From Chamaecrista fasciculata (lineage: Eukaryota > Streptophyta > Magnoliopsida > Fabales > Fabaceae): a DNA stretch of 64,000 nucleotides. Position numbers and translations under genes: made by a program. Every line of letters starts with the position of its first letter. The first letter of the stretch is position 1. Below the pieces are notes generated by a model. It saw nothing but the letters and a program-made list of their open reading frames with translations. It ran no database searches and was not told where the DNA came from. Where the stretch lies: positions 50,964-114,963 of the forward strand of contig QANZ01034804.1 of assembly GCA_003254925.1 (NCBI GenBank), written 5' to 3'. Shown piece after piece: positions 34,273 through 46,719 of this stretch.

Positions 34273-37200
34273 ATGAACACCCGAGCCAGGACGACTAGGT
34301 CGCAGCCTATGAAAGCTCCAATCGCAAATGGAAAAGTAACTATAACTTGCCATTCTTTATTGTAGACAGAACAGAGTACATTTATGTAGTGTGCGTTTTT
34401 GAAAATCGGTCTGTACAGTGGGCGAGGTTTATCAATTATGATCATTAAATTATCTTCGCCTATTAGATATCAACAGAAAATTTGGCTTTGCTTTTAATGC
34501 ATAGGGATCGCAGGAATTCTCATAAATAACCGTTCATTTTATTGAAAATACGAAGTACACTTATCTTGAATGGAGATAAATTAAACTATTCGATACAGAC
34601 ATACAGTCAGTACTTATTTCCTTTTTCTTGTTTTTCCCAGTACGTATTTGGGTCTTTACATCTCAAGTTTTCAAACCACACTGATTTCCGTTTATTTTTC
34701 TTCTGTTTGTGAATCCAACATTAGGCACGTACAGTTAGCTTCTAGGATTTGATCTTTGATATTGTCGTTTAGCTAGTTTCATAGGTAGATTCTAACTGGC
34801 AGAGATGCAGGGAAGGTTGCCAAAGAGTACAGCTAATGCAGCTAAAGGTGGAAGAGCTTACAGTAGAGATAGAACATTGGCTTTGCAACAAGATGTATTG
34901 ACATTCTGACTTCTCCAATTTATTTATTGGCCTTTGTTTTCTTATCTCTTATCCAGAACTAATCTGAAGTTTCTGATTGTTTTTTCAGATTGATAGGTTG
35001 AAGAAGAAGCTTTGGCATGAAGAGAACATCCACAGGGCATTGGAGAGAGCTTTTAACAGACCTTTGGGAGCTCTGCCTCGTCTTCCTCCTTATCTCCCTC
35101 CTGACGTTAGTAAAGATTTCTCCTCCATATTGTTCAATTCTTTCATAGACAATTAATTTATTTCATGAACAGATTTTGGAGGACTTTTGCAGATTATTTG
35201 ATTGCATAGTTTCAATTAAATGCAGATGCTAGGTCTTCTGGCTGAAGTAGCAGTCCTGGAAGAGGAAATTGTTAGACTTGAAGAGCAGATCGTGCATTAC
35301 AGGCAAGACTTGTACCAGGAAGCTGTCTACTTGTCATCCTCTAAGAGAAGAATGGAGAATTCAACCGATGCAAATAGTGCAAATCCAACTGAAAGTCCGA
35401 CATTGGTTAAATTGAAGTCTCTTTTCCAAACTGTGGGTAATCCAGCAACATTCTCAGGTGAGCATTTTGTTTGCACTTAAAAGGTCAATTAATGCCAAAA
35501 CGAAGGTAACTCTTATGGTTTGTGCCTCCTGATTGTCTTCCTAGACGATTGGCATGGAAAAGAGAATCAATCCTGTACTAATTCTTGTAAGAGTAGCAAG
35601 CAGTCCTCTTGTAAAGCCCAAACGACTAGAACTCCAATCAAGAAACTTCCAACTGACAACAAATCAGTACAGAAACGTTGGAGTCCTCGTAAGAGGCAGG
35701 TATGTAACTAATTTCCATGTGTGTGATAGGAGTTGGTGAAGGGAGATTTCTTTATGTCAATGAATGTGAACTTTCCCAATTTGCAGCAAGAACTAAGGAT
35801 GAACGACCAATTAATTGCAGAAGTAAGGAATCCTCGTCCACATGAGAACATAAGGGGAGATGTCAACCCTAATATTATTTCTGAAAATATTTTGAAGTGC
35901 TTATCAACCATCCTCATGAGAATGAGTTCAGTGAAGAATCCAAGTCCTACTGATGACAAACCATCCTTATTGGCTCCTGAAATTCCGAATTGTGTTGAAG
36001 GAACAGAGTTTTATGATCCTTATGGTATCTGTTTGGAGTTTGGAAAGAGGGATATTGGTCCTTACAATCAACTATGTGCAATTGAATCAAAATCTTTCAA
36101 TCCAAAACGAACTGCAAATTCTTTGATTTTACTGCGTAGGTTGAAGTATGCTATATTCTATCCTAACTGGGTTACTAGTTTATTATCTTTATGGCACTTG
36201 TTTGTCTCAGTTATGAAGCTGAACATTGTAATTTGTGAAATTTGCAGAATTATGTTTGAGAAACTTGCCTCTGTCAATTTAGAAAACCTCAATCATCAGG
36301 AGAAACTTGCATTCTGGATCAACGTCTATAACTCCTGTATGATGAACGTATGTCAGTTCTTTCCTTTAGTATACTCCTTAGTATTATATGAATCTAAACG
36401 TTTCTTTTGCTCTCACTACATTTTATTCTTTTTCTTTGTATAATCAGTAATAGTTTCTCACATATGTTATGCTTAATCATCTTCTCAATCAATTACAAAG
36501 GAAGGCATTTAAAACTCTCTCTGCTACAGGCATTCATAGAGAATGGCATTCCCGAGAGTCCTGAAATGGTTGTTGCACTGATGCGTAAGGTGGTGTGAAC
36601 CAATTTCAGATTTTATTTCTTCTGGCTACGACGGCAATATATTTTATATGTAATATTCAATTATATTTGTCTTTTCCCCTGTTACTTAGGCAACAATAAA
36701 TGTGGGCGGACACTTGCTAAGTGCAAACACTATAGAACATTTCATCCTAAGACTTCCTTACCACTGGAAATTTGTAAGTCTTTATCTATGGATACAAATA
36801 GAGTTATGAGTTATCACCAAGTGTCTTACTGCTAAATCTCAAACAGACATTTTCCAAGGGAGCAAAGAATCATGAAATGACGGCAAGAAGCATATTTGGA
36901 TTGGAATTGTCAGAACCTCTAGTGACATTTGCACTCTCCTGTGGAACCTGGTCCTCTCCTGCTGTAAGTATATGCAGTTTAGTGTGTGTGTGTGTATTAA
37001 ATTAATCTTCTACAATCGTAAATCTAGGAGGCTTTCTGTTATTATATATATATTTTGTATTGTCTTTGGCTTTGTGCTTTTGCTGATTCATAAATTATGT
37101 CAAATGAAGGTGAGAGTCTACACGGCTTCCCAGGTTGAGAACCAACTGGAAGTTGCAAAAAAGGAGTACTTACAGGCTGCAATTGGAATTTCAACATCCA

Positions 37201-37403
37201 AGTTTGCTATCCCAAAGCTGCTGGATTGGTATTTACTGGACTTTGCAAAAGACTTAGAATCATTGCTGGATTGGATCTGCCTTCAATTACCAATTGAAGT
37301 GAGGAAAGAAGCTATTAATTTATTTGAGAAAAGAAAAATCCAGCCCCTCTCACAATTTGTACAAATTATACCATATGATTTCAGATTTAGATACCTGTTA
37401 TAA
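34273..37403 (+). CDS. MIP1 leucine-zipper / DUF547 protein
   Basis: Plant proteins of this family pair an N-terminal leucine zipper (named after ternary-complex factor MIP1) with a DUF547 domain; their biochemical role is largely unknown. Exons: 34273-34335, 34805-34894, 34989-35105, 35226-35457, 35545-35699, 35787-36139, 36248-36347, 36530-36589, 36690-36773, 36847-36963, 37110-37403 (TAA), all phase-consistent, 554 aa. Residues about 48-135 hold the coiled coil ([56 protein letters not shown]). A low-complexity Ser/Lys linker follows. DUF547 begins near 337 with [18 protein letters not shown], its hallmark. The exon-2 acceptor may be CAGAG|ATG; translation could instead start at that ATG (34805). 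Family call is secure. Confidence 0.92.
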
Positions 37404-37890
37404 TTTTTTTTAGTTCTCTGTACATGGCCTTAATGGTGAGGGGGATAAAATTTTGTATACCACTGTAGATTTTAGATATAAAAAATGCTTATGATCATCT
37501 ACTTTCCCTCTAGCGATCACATTTCTTTGTATACTTATTCTCATATGTTAAAGTTTCAGTGATCAACCAGTATTATAGTACAGAAAATACTTAATTTGGT
37601 TTCCGGTTGTCAAATCTGGAGAGAAACTAATATTGAGCAGCACTGAAAAGCAGATCAAACATGGAAAAGCAAAAATCAAGTCAATTTATTAGAATATAAG
37701 TAAACCAAGTGAACCATGCAGAGGCATGAGCATCTATTTACTCTGTTTGCACTTCATTGAAGAATGGTGCATAATGCATTTATTGCATGTACTGAAAGAT
37801 TAGAGTGGGATAGATATAATCCCTGCTGGATTTCCATTTATAGTTCAGCATTGAAATCAAGAGTGATGAGAAATTCTCTAGTTATTGATA
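37404..37890. other. 3' flank of the DUF547 gene
   Basis: Probably holds the 3' UTR and polyadenylation region; no other feature is recognised before the MITE at 37899. Confidence 0.45.
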
Positions 37891-37898
37891 CTCACAGT

Positions 37899-38543
37899 TA
37901 GGGGTGTTCAGTGGTTCGGGCCAACCCGCCAACCCACCAAAACCAACTCAAACCTGCATTTATTGGTTTGGTTTAAAAATTCCCAACCTGCAGTGGTTTG
38001 GGTTGGGCTGCAGGTTTCAGAATTCTAAGCCCGCTCAACCCAACCCAACCCGCGAGCTCGCCATTTATTTATTTTTATTTTTTAATTTTAATATATATAC
38101 TAGTAAATATAATTATATAATATATATGATTCATGAACTACTTTTCTCCCTTAGCCTTAACGTTCCATTAGTGACTTCACTTTCAATTAATCAAGTTTAA
38201 CTAATTTCAACTTCTTTAGATGAGTATATATGAATTTTAATCATATTATTAATTTCTGAATCATGATAATAAGACATTTTATTCATCAAAATTCAATATG
38301 AAAAAAATTGAAAGATAGAAAAATTGTAAAGTCAAGTATATTTTTTAAAAAACAATTGTTTGCAAATTGGAATGGGCCAACCCGCCAGCCCACCCAACCC
38401 AACCCGCTGCTGTTTGGTTTGGGTTGGTTTGGGTTGAAATATTTTTTTCCCAAAACCCAACCCAAACCAACCCGCCCTTAGAAAATTTCAGCCCAAACCA
38501 ACCCGCCCTAAACCCAACCCAACCCGGCCTGCGAACACCCCTA
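37899..38543. mobile_element. hAT-type MITE, TAGGGGTG termini
   Basis: The 645-bp element begins TAGGGGTGTTC and ends GAACACCCCTA. The flanks CTCACAGT (37891-37898) and CTCACACT (38544-38551) are an 8-bp duplication with one mismatch. TAGGGGTG termini with an 8-bp duplication are hAT features. Sub-terminal arms are GGGTTGGG / CCCAACCC phrases around an A+T-rich core. Open frames inside are by-products of the phrases. Confidence 0.9.
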
Positions 38544-38791
38544 CTCACACTGAAGCTTGGCATGTGGTCCATCTTGTATGGTAGCCTGCTTCTCGTGTCG
38601 AAGCAAAAACCCTAGCTTCAACTTTCAATCAATACTTTGGCAATAGCAGCTCCATAATGTAGTACACCAACCCCTTTCGCTGGCTCTTTCCTTATATGTA
38701 TATATGGTCACAAGTCACAAGTCTTCTTTGAAGGATAAAACGTTTGAATTCTAGGCCTCATTTTCCCTTTGTATTACAGTAATAATTGTAA

Positions 38792-39059
38792 GAGTAAACT
38801 GTTAATTTACTCCCTAAGTCATATGAATAGTTAGTTTGATCCTTGAACTTTTGAAATGATTGATTTAGTACTAAGAAATTCACGATTCATTACAATTTAA
38901 TCCCTTCAAGGACCGAGTTGTATAGTAATAAGGTGTTCGTAGAAAGACTAGTTTGCAATGAATCAAGATATTTTTATGACTAAACCAAGCAATTCAAAAA
39001 ACTAAGTAGTAAAATGACAATTTCTATATAATCTAAGGAGTAAAATGATAGTTTACTCT
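38792..39059. mobile_element. Small foldback MITE (Mutator-like), AGTAAA terminus
   Basis: The 268-bp element starts GAGTAAACTGTTAATTTACTCC and ends with the inverted GGAGTAAAATGATAGTTTACTC. Flanks TAATTGTAA (38783-38791) and TAATTATAA (39060-39068) match at 8 of 9. Confidence 0.8.
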
Positions 39060-39068
39060 AATTATAAT

Positions 39069-40525
39069 TATAGTGGAGCCATTTAGAGAAACTACTTTTA
39101 CTGATACTTCCCCTAAATGCCCACAATTTTCCCTTTGTAAATTATCATTGTATTCTGTCTATACTTGAAAATTCCTATAATTTCAACCCAACTTTCAATT
39201 GGTCCCCACAAATACCCATTTGGCTCTTTAATCCCCAACTAAATTCAACAACTTTCTTCCCAAATCTTCATTTGTCATTTGTTTTCAAACTGATAAACTT
39301 GTTAAGTAGGTTGGTTCTTTTTCAAAGGTGAGATGAAGTAAATTCCTCAGCCATATCTGATCTGTAGCCTCCTAATAGCCTATAACAGCTTGATTCTTGA
39401 AGATGTTTGTAACATAGAGAAACTATGAAATAAGAATTGTAAAGCAACATGATGAAATCTTGTATTCTGGCTATGATAAGAATCAAAACCTAGAGTGAAA
39501 TGTATAAATCAAGATAAATATATATTGTTGACATTTTATTCGTTATTTTTGGATGATTTTTTCTCTGAAGCCACATGATTATGGTGGGCAGTGTATCAAG
39601 TTTGGTGCTGTGAGTTATGAAGCGTTATCTAATTGGGTTGAATTGGGAAGACCTAAATACTAGATAGAGTGGTCCTGGTTTTGTCTCTATTGCAGCATTT
39701 GGGGTAGCACCTACAATGAAATCAATTTGGTGCAGACAGCAGACAGCCTCTTAATTCAGAAATTTACAAAAGTTAAAGCCTCGATGCATTTTCTTATTCC
39801 TTACTTGTGACCCTTCTTCAACCATTCAATTCTCTCTCTCTCTCCAAAAGAGAAAGTATTCATTCATTCAAGAAGAAGCATCAAGTTTTATCAGCAAAGA
39901 AATTGGTAGAATTCAATTCACATTAGATCAAATACTAATTATTCTACTACTACCGTGTGTAGATGACAAAAATAGAGGCAAAGTACTTTTAATTAAGCAC
40001 ACATCAAATATCAAACCCTTCTAATGTATAATATGGGTTATATAACTTATGTCTTGAATATTTAAGCTGTTAATCGATGCATGGATATTAAACGCTCATT
40101 TAAGTTTGGATGGCGCCAAATCCAGTGGAATACCATCTCCATTTTTTTTTTTTATGTTTAAGCAACTAATTTTTTTTTTTCTTTTTGAAAAAAAATTTAT
40201 ATACATTTTTAATTTGTTTTTCATAAAGTTTCTGTACCGATAAGTTTTATTTTCTATGATTGATTGTGCAAATGTCAATTTATATTATATTTTCTTATTT
40301 GAGAACTTTTTTTTTTTCAAGGTATCCCTTAGTCCGACAAATCAAGAACTAATCCTCCGCGGATTTATGTTCTATGTAAGGGTGTGCCACTGACCAATTG
40401 GTTATTTGAGAACTTTATATTATATATATATATATATATTGTCAAAAAGATGAATCTTCCATTCATAAAAAAAATAGCACAAGACTATACATCATGGAGA
40501 CCAAGTAAAGATATATATATATATA
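39069..40525. other. Intergenic, no gene seen
   Basis: A+T-rich with T-runs at about 40142-40190 and (TA)n at about 40417-40439. No coding feature was recognised. Confidence 0.45.
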
Positions 40526-40695
40526 CTAGGGGCTTTGCGTGCCCTAACGGGCACGCAAATATGTATGTAAAATAAATAAAGGACTAAATTGTTAACTTAG
40601 TAAAGAAAGAGAGACCAAATAGTAAATTTTCTCTTATTTTTAATTTCATAGACTATAGTTTTAAACATGGACGACTAGAAAGGGGTGGAGCCATA
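40526..40695 (-). mobile_element. Helitron 3' end, minus orientation
   Basis: Read on the minus strand the end is CGTGCCC-GTTA-GGGCACG (hairpin), a short spacer, then CTAG at 40529-40526 and a host T. It is related to the element ending at 16487: same hairpin, same flanking CATACATATTT and GGCTCCACCCC phrases. The similarity fades past about 40695, and no 5' terminus was found. Confidence 0.72.
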
Positions 40696-41364
40696 TAATA
40701 TTTAATTTTTTAATTTTCTCTTATATATATATTTAATTTTTTTGTTTGGGTCAAACAATACAAGAAAAGGAAAGCCCAACAAGGATATAACCAAATATAT
40801 CAAATGGGCCCTGCATGAGCTCATTCCTAGGCCCCATATGGGCCCAAAGAAGTTTGGAAGGATATATAAATCTAATGGATCGGTCAAGCCTAAAAAACAT
40901 GGTCATTTGGGTCTTGTCATTAAAGGATATAACCAATTAGATTATCTATAACAAATCTAGTAAAATAAAACTAGATTATCCACTTCAAAAAAATAAATAA
41001 ATAAATAAATAAAGGCTTTACTTTGACTTTTGAATTGTGATGGCTTTACTTTGACTTGTCAATTGTGATTTGTGATTCATACTGTATCATAGTTGTCCTC
41101 GATCCTCGTTATAAAAAAACACTAATATCATTTGTGGTAACACAAAAGGATCAATGTGTGTATTTTATTTTTATGTCTCGAGTCGTCATAAATTCGTAAT
41201 CACTTTCGTGTAACGAAGCCGAGCATGCTATTTCGTGACAGGTTGGATTATATGTTTGCCATTTTGCCAATCTATTCCCATAGAAAAAAAAAATTATGAT
41301 TTTACAAACTCAGTTAATTATAAATATTAATTGTAATATATTAAATTTGTAAATAAATAAGATG
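40696..41364. other. Intergenic, no gene seen; AAAT microsatellite
   Basis: An (AAAT)n run lies at about 40990-41011. The rest is unremarkable; part of it may belong to the minus-strand Helitron. Confidence 0.4.
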
Positions 41365-41458
41365 CAAAACTTCTAGAATGGAATTCAGGTGTTAATTAAT
41401 TGCAACGTGGGTAAAACAAACACAATATCTTGGAAAGTGTGGTAATATTATGAATTTA

Positions 41459-42185
41459 GGGGCGTTTGGTGCACGAAATATTTTTTCATTCTCGGGAATC
41501 ACATTCTCAGTAATGTGATTTCCAGGAATAAGATTTACAGGATTATAAGAATGTTTGTTTGGATGAGTTAAAATAATCCTATGATTATTTTGCAATATTT
41601 CTAAGAATATTACAATCTTGTGTTTGGTTGATATTCATGGGAATGTTTAATACTTTAACAAATATGTCTTTGGCTTTTTATTCTCAATTAATAGTTTATC
41701 AAATGTAGAAATTCTTCAAAACAATCATGAGAAAAATACTATATCATAAAGAAATAATTATATCATAATTAAAATTTTTAAATAACATTAATAGATTCAT
41801 GAGAAAAATATTATTTCATAACACAATGTCCATAATTCTCAACATAATAAAATTGTCTAAAAAAGTCTCACTCAACAGAGAGTTGTAAAATGACAAAGAT
41901 GAAAAGTGACAAGGGTTTGTAGAGAAAGAATTAATTAATTAGAGGAAATTAATTAGGGGTAATAAAGTCATTTTGGATGGGAAAAATAATCCCATGCCAT
42001 GGGATTAGACTAATCTTATCCCCTAGGGTGGGATTAAAAAATAGTTATTTTAGGAAATTATGTTATTCTTGGGAATACAATATTCCCGGGACTAATTTTC
42101 CAATCCGCGTACCAAACGAGGGATTACTCTAGTCCGGAGCTCATAATCCCAGGATCATTTTTTCAATTCGTGTACCAAATGCTCC
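41459..42185. mobile_element. PIF/Harbinger (Tourist-like) MITE, copy 1
   Basis: The 727-bp element starts GGGGCGTTTGGTGCACGAA and ends TTCGTGTACCAAATGCTCC, flanked by TTA on both sides (41456-41458, 42186-42188). GGGNNNGTTTGGT termini with a 3-bp TTA duplication are the Tourist/Harbinger signature. It has no transposase frame. Confidence 0.88.
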
Positions 42186-42357
42186 TTAGTCTGTTGTAAA
42201 TTTAAATAGTAATGAAACAGTTATTATAATTTTATTTCGTTTTAGTAAATTTAGCATCAAAATAATACATATTTAGTTCATTAAATAAAAACGCATTTTT
42301 CAATGATTTTCATTGATTAACGTAATTATATGATAATACATTTAATATTTACAAATA

Positions 42358-42509
42358 GATTTATCTAACACGTGCCCTTAGGATATATTTTAATGTTTCT
42401 TCTGATTAGTTAGTAGAGCATCTCAATTCTTGAAATCTACGAAAATTCATTTAAAAGATAATTTTTAATGTTTGAAAACTCACTTGACCAATCAAAAGAA
42501 ACCTTAGCT
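42358..42509. mobile_element. 3'-truncated inverted-repeat MITE, copy 1
   Basis: Reads ATTTATCTAACACGTGCCC at the left and is closely similar through the interior to the complete relative at 44282-44465. The right terminus is missing: it stops at AAACCTTAG where the neighbouring LTR begins. Confidence 0.6.
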
Positions 42510-43809
42510 AATAATATTATATTGTTATTGGAAGCATGAATCTCTTGCATCAGATTTGAATTTTAGAGATTTAGTTTAGTTTTGAATTAGTCATATATAT
42601 AAGTTAACAAGTGGGTACACGATTTTAAGGATAAGTAGTTACTTTATTTTATTTATCTTTTATTTAATTTTGTGTATTTCCTCTATAAAATGAATCTGAT
42701 TTGTACCTATCATTATGGAGCTATGAAGCAAAGAAAATGAAGCAAAGTTCATGAGAAAAAAAAGAAGAAAAGTTTATGAAAGCTTCCACATTTCTTTCTT
42801 CCTCCCAAAAAATCCTAACAATGGTATCAGAGCTCTAGATCCTGAGAGTTTGTGAGATAGAGTAGCACATCTCTCACATATTGAGATAATGTTGCTATAA
42901 GGAAGTCTCCGCACAAGAAATTGTTGAAGAAGAGAGCCACTGAGACTCCAAATGGACACAAGCTAACGTTATTGTTTTGTGGCCTCTGAGGTTCATAAAA
43001 AGAGTACAAACTCCGATGAAGATTTGAGTATTTTGGAGAGATAGTGCTCCAATGGAAAAATGGTGACAAAGTGCACCATTGGAAAAATGATGGCACAATG
43101 CATCATTATGAAAAGTTAAGGAATTCTACTAGTATGAGGAACGAATCCTCATAATTACTTCAAAGATTTGAAACTTGATGTCGAGAAATTGCGAGAGTTT
43201 GGTGAAAGAATCGGCTCGAAAAATATGAGATAAGAATGTTGCACAAGAAGGAAGAGAAGAAGTGAACGGTGCACAAGAAGGGAGAGTAGAAGAAGTGGAT
43301 CTTCTGTGAGAAGCTTACAAGATTTGATAATTTTTGGAGAGATGGTGCTCCAAATAGGTTAATGATGAGAAAGTGCATCATTGAAGCTTCCAACAAATGA
43401 TCCAGAAAAAACTTAAAGATTTATTAATTAAACTGAATTTTCTTATGAAGAAATTTCAGTTTAAGGGAGGAATTGTTGGGAATTAATAATAATAATATTA
43501 TATTGTTATTGGAAGCATGAATCTGTTGCATCAGATTTGAATTTTAGTGATTTAGTTTAGTTTTGAATTAGTCATATATATGAGTTAACTAGTGGGTACA
43601 TGATTTTAGGGATAAATAATTACTTTATTTTATTTATTTTTTATTTAATTTTGTGTATTTCCTCTATAAAAGAAATCTGATTTGTATCTATCATTGTGGA
43701 GCTATGAAGCAAAGAAAATGAAGCAAAGTTCATGAGAAAAAAAAAGAAAAAAAAGTTTATAAGAGCTTCTATATTTCTTTCTTCCTTCAAAAACAAAACC
43801 CCTAACAGT
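42510..43809 (+). mobile_element. TRIM-like LTR retrotransposon (non-coding), copy 1
   Basis: The left LTR (42510-42820) and right LTR (43474-43809) share their length and sequence, and both end CCTAACA. The primer-binding site TGGTATCAGAGC (42822-42833), complementary to initiator-methionine tRNA, follows the left LTR directly. A polypurine tract, AAGGGAGGAA, lies just before the right LTR, which begins TGTTGGGAATT. The internal region is about 650 bp and has no gag or pol, so the element is non-autonomous. The left LTR lacks its first ~16 bases. Confidence 0.88.
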
Positions 43810-44281
43810 AACCTAGCAAGAAGACAAGAGAGCATACTTTTCTAAGTTTGTCCTTTTCATTTGCTGTTGTAATCTTAATTATCCAGGCCATCTTCTGTCT
43901 TATCATGTAAGAAAACATTATAATTAACAAAAAAAAAATGGTTATATATATATATATACTTTCAAATAAATAAACACATAATTATAAGCCCAGCAACAAC
44001 ATAGAGACTTTATATTTTCTCTATTATATTGAGCGTGTATGGATTAATTATTTCGATAGATTCAAATTCAACACACTGAATGGATGACCAATAGAGTTAT
44101 ATGAGATTAAACAAGATGATCGTTATCTAGTTTTCACTAAAAACAAATATATAAAATAAAAAATCAATATCATTTTAAACATAATTATCAAAGTTAACAT
44201 GTTGCCCATGGTTATGTAAGTATAGAGTTCCGCTGACTACGAGAAAAGGAAAGGAAAAAAAATGAAAGATAAATAAATAAG

Positions 44282-44465
44282 GGATTTATCTAACATATGT
44301 CCTTAGGGCACATTTTAAGGTTTTTTTTGATTGGTTAGTAGAGCATCTCATATCTTGAAATCTACGAAAATTCATTTAAAAAATAAATTTTAATGTTTAA
44401 AAACTGACTTAAACAAATAAAAGAAACCTTAACATGTGCCCTTAAGGCACATGTTAGAAGGATCC
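44282..44465. mobile_element. Inverted-repeat MITE with palindromic ends, copy 1
   Basis: Starts GGATTTATCTAACATATGTC and ends GCACATGTTAGAAGGATCC, so the termini are inverted. Each end also contains an internal palindrome (AACATGTGCC..GGCACATGTT on the right). A truncated sister lies at 42358-42509. No target-site duplication was recognised. Confidence 0.65.
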
Positions 44466-44490
44466 TTATTATTATTATTAATTCCCAACA

Positions 44491-45224
44491 TTTACCTCGT
44501 TACTTCAGGAAGAATTCTCTGTATATAAAAATTTATTTTTTCTTTGAACTCACATTTATTTTTGTTAATATTTGAAATAATAATTTCATAAAAATGATAT
44601 AAGACTAATTTGGAACTTGAAGCAAACATACAAGATCAACTTCTTACTTTACCCTGTAATTTAATTTAACATTGTGCTGCAGCCTACAAGAGTTTCATAT
44701 ATGACTTCATTTGAATCCTAGTTATCTAGTAAAATTGATGAAGAAGAAATGATTTAACTCTTTTTTTTAAAAAAAAATTAAATAACTTTCGTAGTGTGAA
44801 AGGTGTGCCTTCTAGAAAATCTAGCTAGAAATTAGAAAATCCACATTCACTTGTCAAATGTTAAGGAATTAGGAATGTATATTTAATGAAAATGGTAGAG
44901 AATGGAGAGATAAGGCAGTGACAAACGAATTACGGGTTTTAAACGATGTAAGGCATCTAGAAGCACAGTATTAGACTATTAGTACTATTATTATATTATT
45001 ATATATTCAAATATTCAATACATCCAAATTACTTCTCAAAGTTTATTTGTTTATTGAAAATTTGAAATATTATGGTTGAATTCGTCCACGTCAATTCTTC
45101 CGCCTCACGTATAATCCCCACGTTGGTGGGACAGCACTACCAGCTACACGACATATATTTACATACATACTTAATTTCACTTATTTTTTGTGCACTTCTT
45201 TTTTTTTTATACAATATTTTGGAC
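44491..45224. other. Intergenic, no gene seen (copy 1)
   Basis: A+T-rich, with nothing recognisable; the open frame at 45072-45260 runs into the TRIM element and has no known features. Confidence 0.4.
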
Positions 45225-45229
45225 ATTTT

Positions 45230-45554
45230 TATTGAAGTCTCACGTTATTTAGTTAGTTAAAGGGTCTTATAATTCTCTATATATAATGAGGCAAACATCT
45301 TCTATTGAAAATTCTTTTGGAATGAGTTAGATTTTTCTACATGGTATCAGAGCTAGATTTAACACGTGAGATGGATGAGCCTTACACTGTGCTGTCCTGT
45401 GAATAACTCGTTGGCTTTAACGCTTCTAATGTCGGCGTGAGGGGGCATGTTGAAGTCTCACATTGCTTGGTTAAAGAGTTTTATAACTATATATACATAA
45501 TGAGGCAACTATTTCCCTTTGAAAACTCTTTTAGGTGAATTAAGTCTTTATACA
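45230..45554 (+). mobile_element. Complete SMART-type TRIM retrotransposon, 325 bp, copy 1
   Basis: LTR1 45230-45341 and LTR2 45448-45554 share TTGAAGTCTCAC, TATAATGAGGCAA and GAAAA.TCTTTT blocks. The primer-binding site TGGTATCAGAGC (45342-45353) abuts LTR1. A polypurine tract, GGCGTGAGGGGGCA, abuts LTR2. A perfect 5-bp duplication, ATTTT, flanks it (45225-45229, 45555-45559). LTR2 runs TG..CA; LTR1 starts TA by one mutation. The internal region of only 106 bp makes it one of the smallest possible LTR elements. Confidence 0.92.
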
Positions 45555-45559
45555 ATTTT

Positions 45560-46719
45560 AATATAAAAATAAAAAATAAATAAAAATGAATGAAATTTTA
45601 TATTCATCCTTCACATATTTCTTTTTCCAAGTTGGTATATCTCAAAAATTTTTTCCATTAATTTGATCCTTCACATTTTTTTTATATCAATATGTTTTAT
45701 CCTATATATAGATTGTAACTAAATCAATAATATAATAGTATTAACTCAAAATGTAATGTTATTAGCTGATAACATGACATATTTTTTTATTATTCAATTT
45801 TTATCATCTATTTAGTCTTTGAAGTTTCTCTCCAATTAATTTAAATTCAACTCGAATTATATATTTAATTATGATAGAAGAGTCCCTCTACAAAAATATA
45901 ATTATATTAAAAAAATTTCATATTTAAAATTTTATTTAAATAATACTAAATTACTTACTATTTAAATCAAGCCGCATGACATTAAATATAAAGTTATATA
46001 CGTTGTTAAATATGCATGGCTTTAAATTGTTTGTTTTTTAGTTCGAATTAAATTTGTTTTTATTTAAACCATTACACAGATAAAAAAAAAACTTATAGTT
46101 CACACAGTAGAAAAAAGTCTTATATGTTGTTTTATCATTAATTATGATAAATAACTTCTTATACTTCCAAAATATTATATATATATATATTAAATATGAT
46201 ATAATTTCATTTTATTAAAATACGTTATTAAAATATGATATTAGTAATCAATAATATCATGTTATAAATTAATGGTAATATACTATTAAACTTATTTAAA
46301 AATTAGACAAAAATTGACATTAATGATAAAAGAACTTTTAAGAAACTAAATTAATTTTAAAAAAATCTACAAAGAGTTATCTTAAAAGAACATTAATATA
46401 TATAAAGGATTAAAATAAAATTTTTAATAAAATAAAAATTGAAGCATGTGGTGGTGCAATTGTTAAATGAAGAATTATCTAAGCACGCACGAGGGAAGGC
46501 AAAGAAAGAAAGAATGGTATGAAAAGGCGGCTTCGTAATACCAAAACTCAAATAATGGTCAACAAAACAATCTGTTGGATCCTTCCTTCCTCTTTCCCAC
46601 ACTTCAATCATTCAATCTCTCTTCTCTAATCTCTTTATAAATACCCACAACTACCACACATGTTTTTCTCCTAACCAAAAACTTGATTAAGCTTACCAGA
46701 GATTTTGGAATTCGCAAAT
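45560..46719. promoter_or_regulatory. Upstream region of the DUF1645 gene, copy 1
   Basis: A+T-rich, without genes. The proximal part has a TATA box, TATAAATA, at 46636-46643 and pyrimidine-rich sequence, identical in the second copy. Confidence 0.5.

Noticed and set aside
35708..36443. 236-aa open frame treated as one exon
   Set aside because: Its two ends (before 35787 and after 36139) are intron read-through; splice sites and the conserved FEKLASVN continuation set the real borders.
36987..36995. Possible alternative exon between 36964 and 37109
   Set aside because: The (GT)n run and the open frame are intron; exon 10 to exon 11 joins in phase and matches the family.
42822..42833. tRNA-like sequence TGGTATCAGAGC as a tRNA gene
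   Set aside because: It is only the 12-base primer-binding site after an LTR; no cloverleaf surrounds it. The same holds at 45342.
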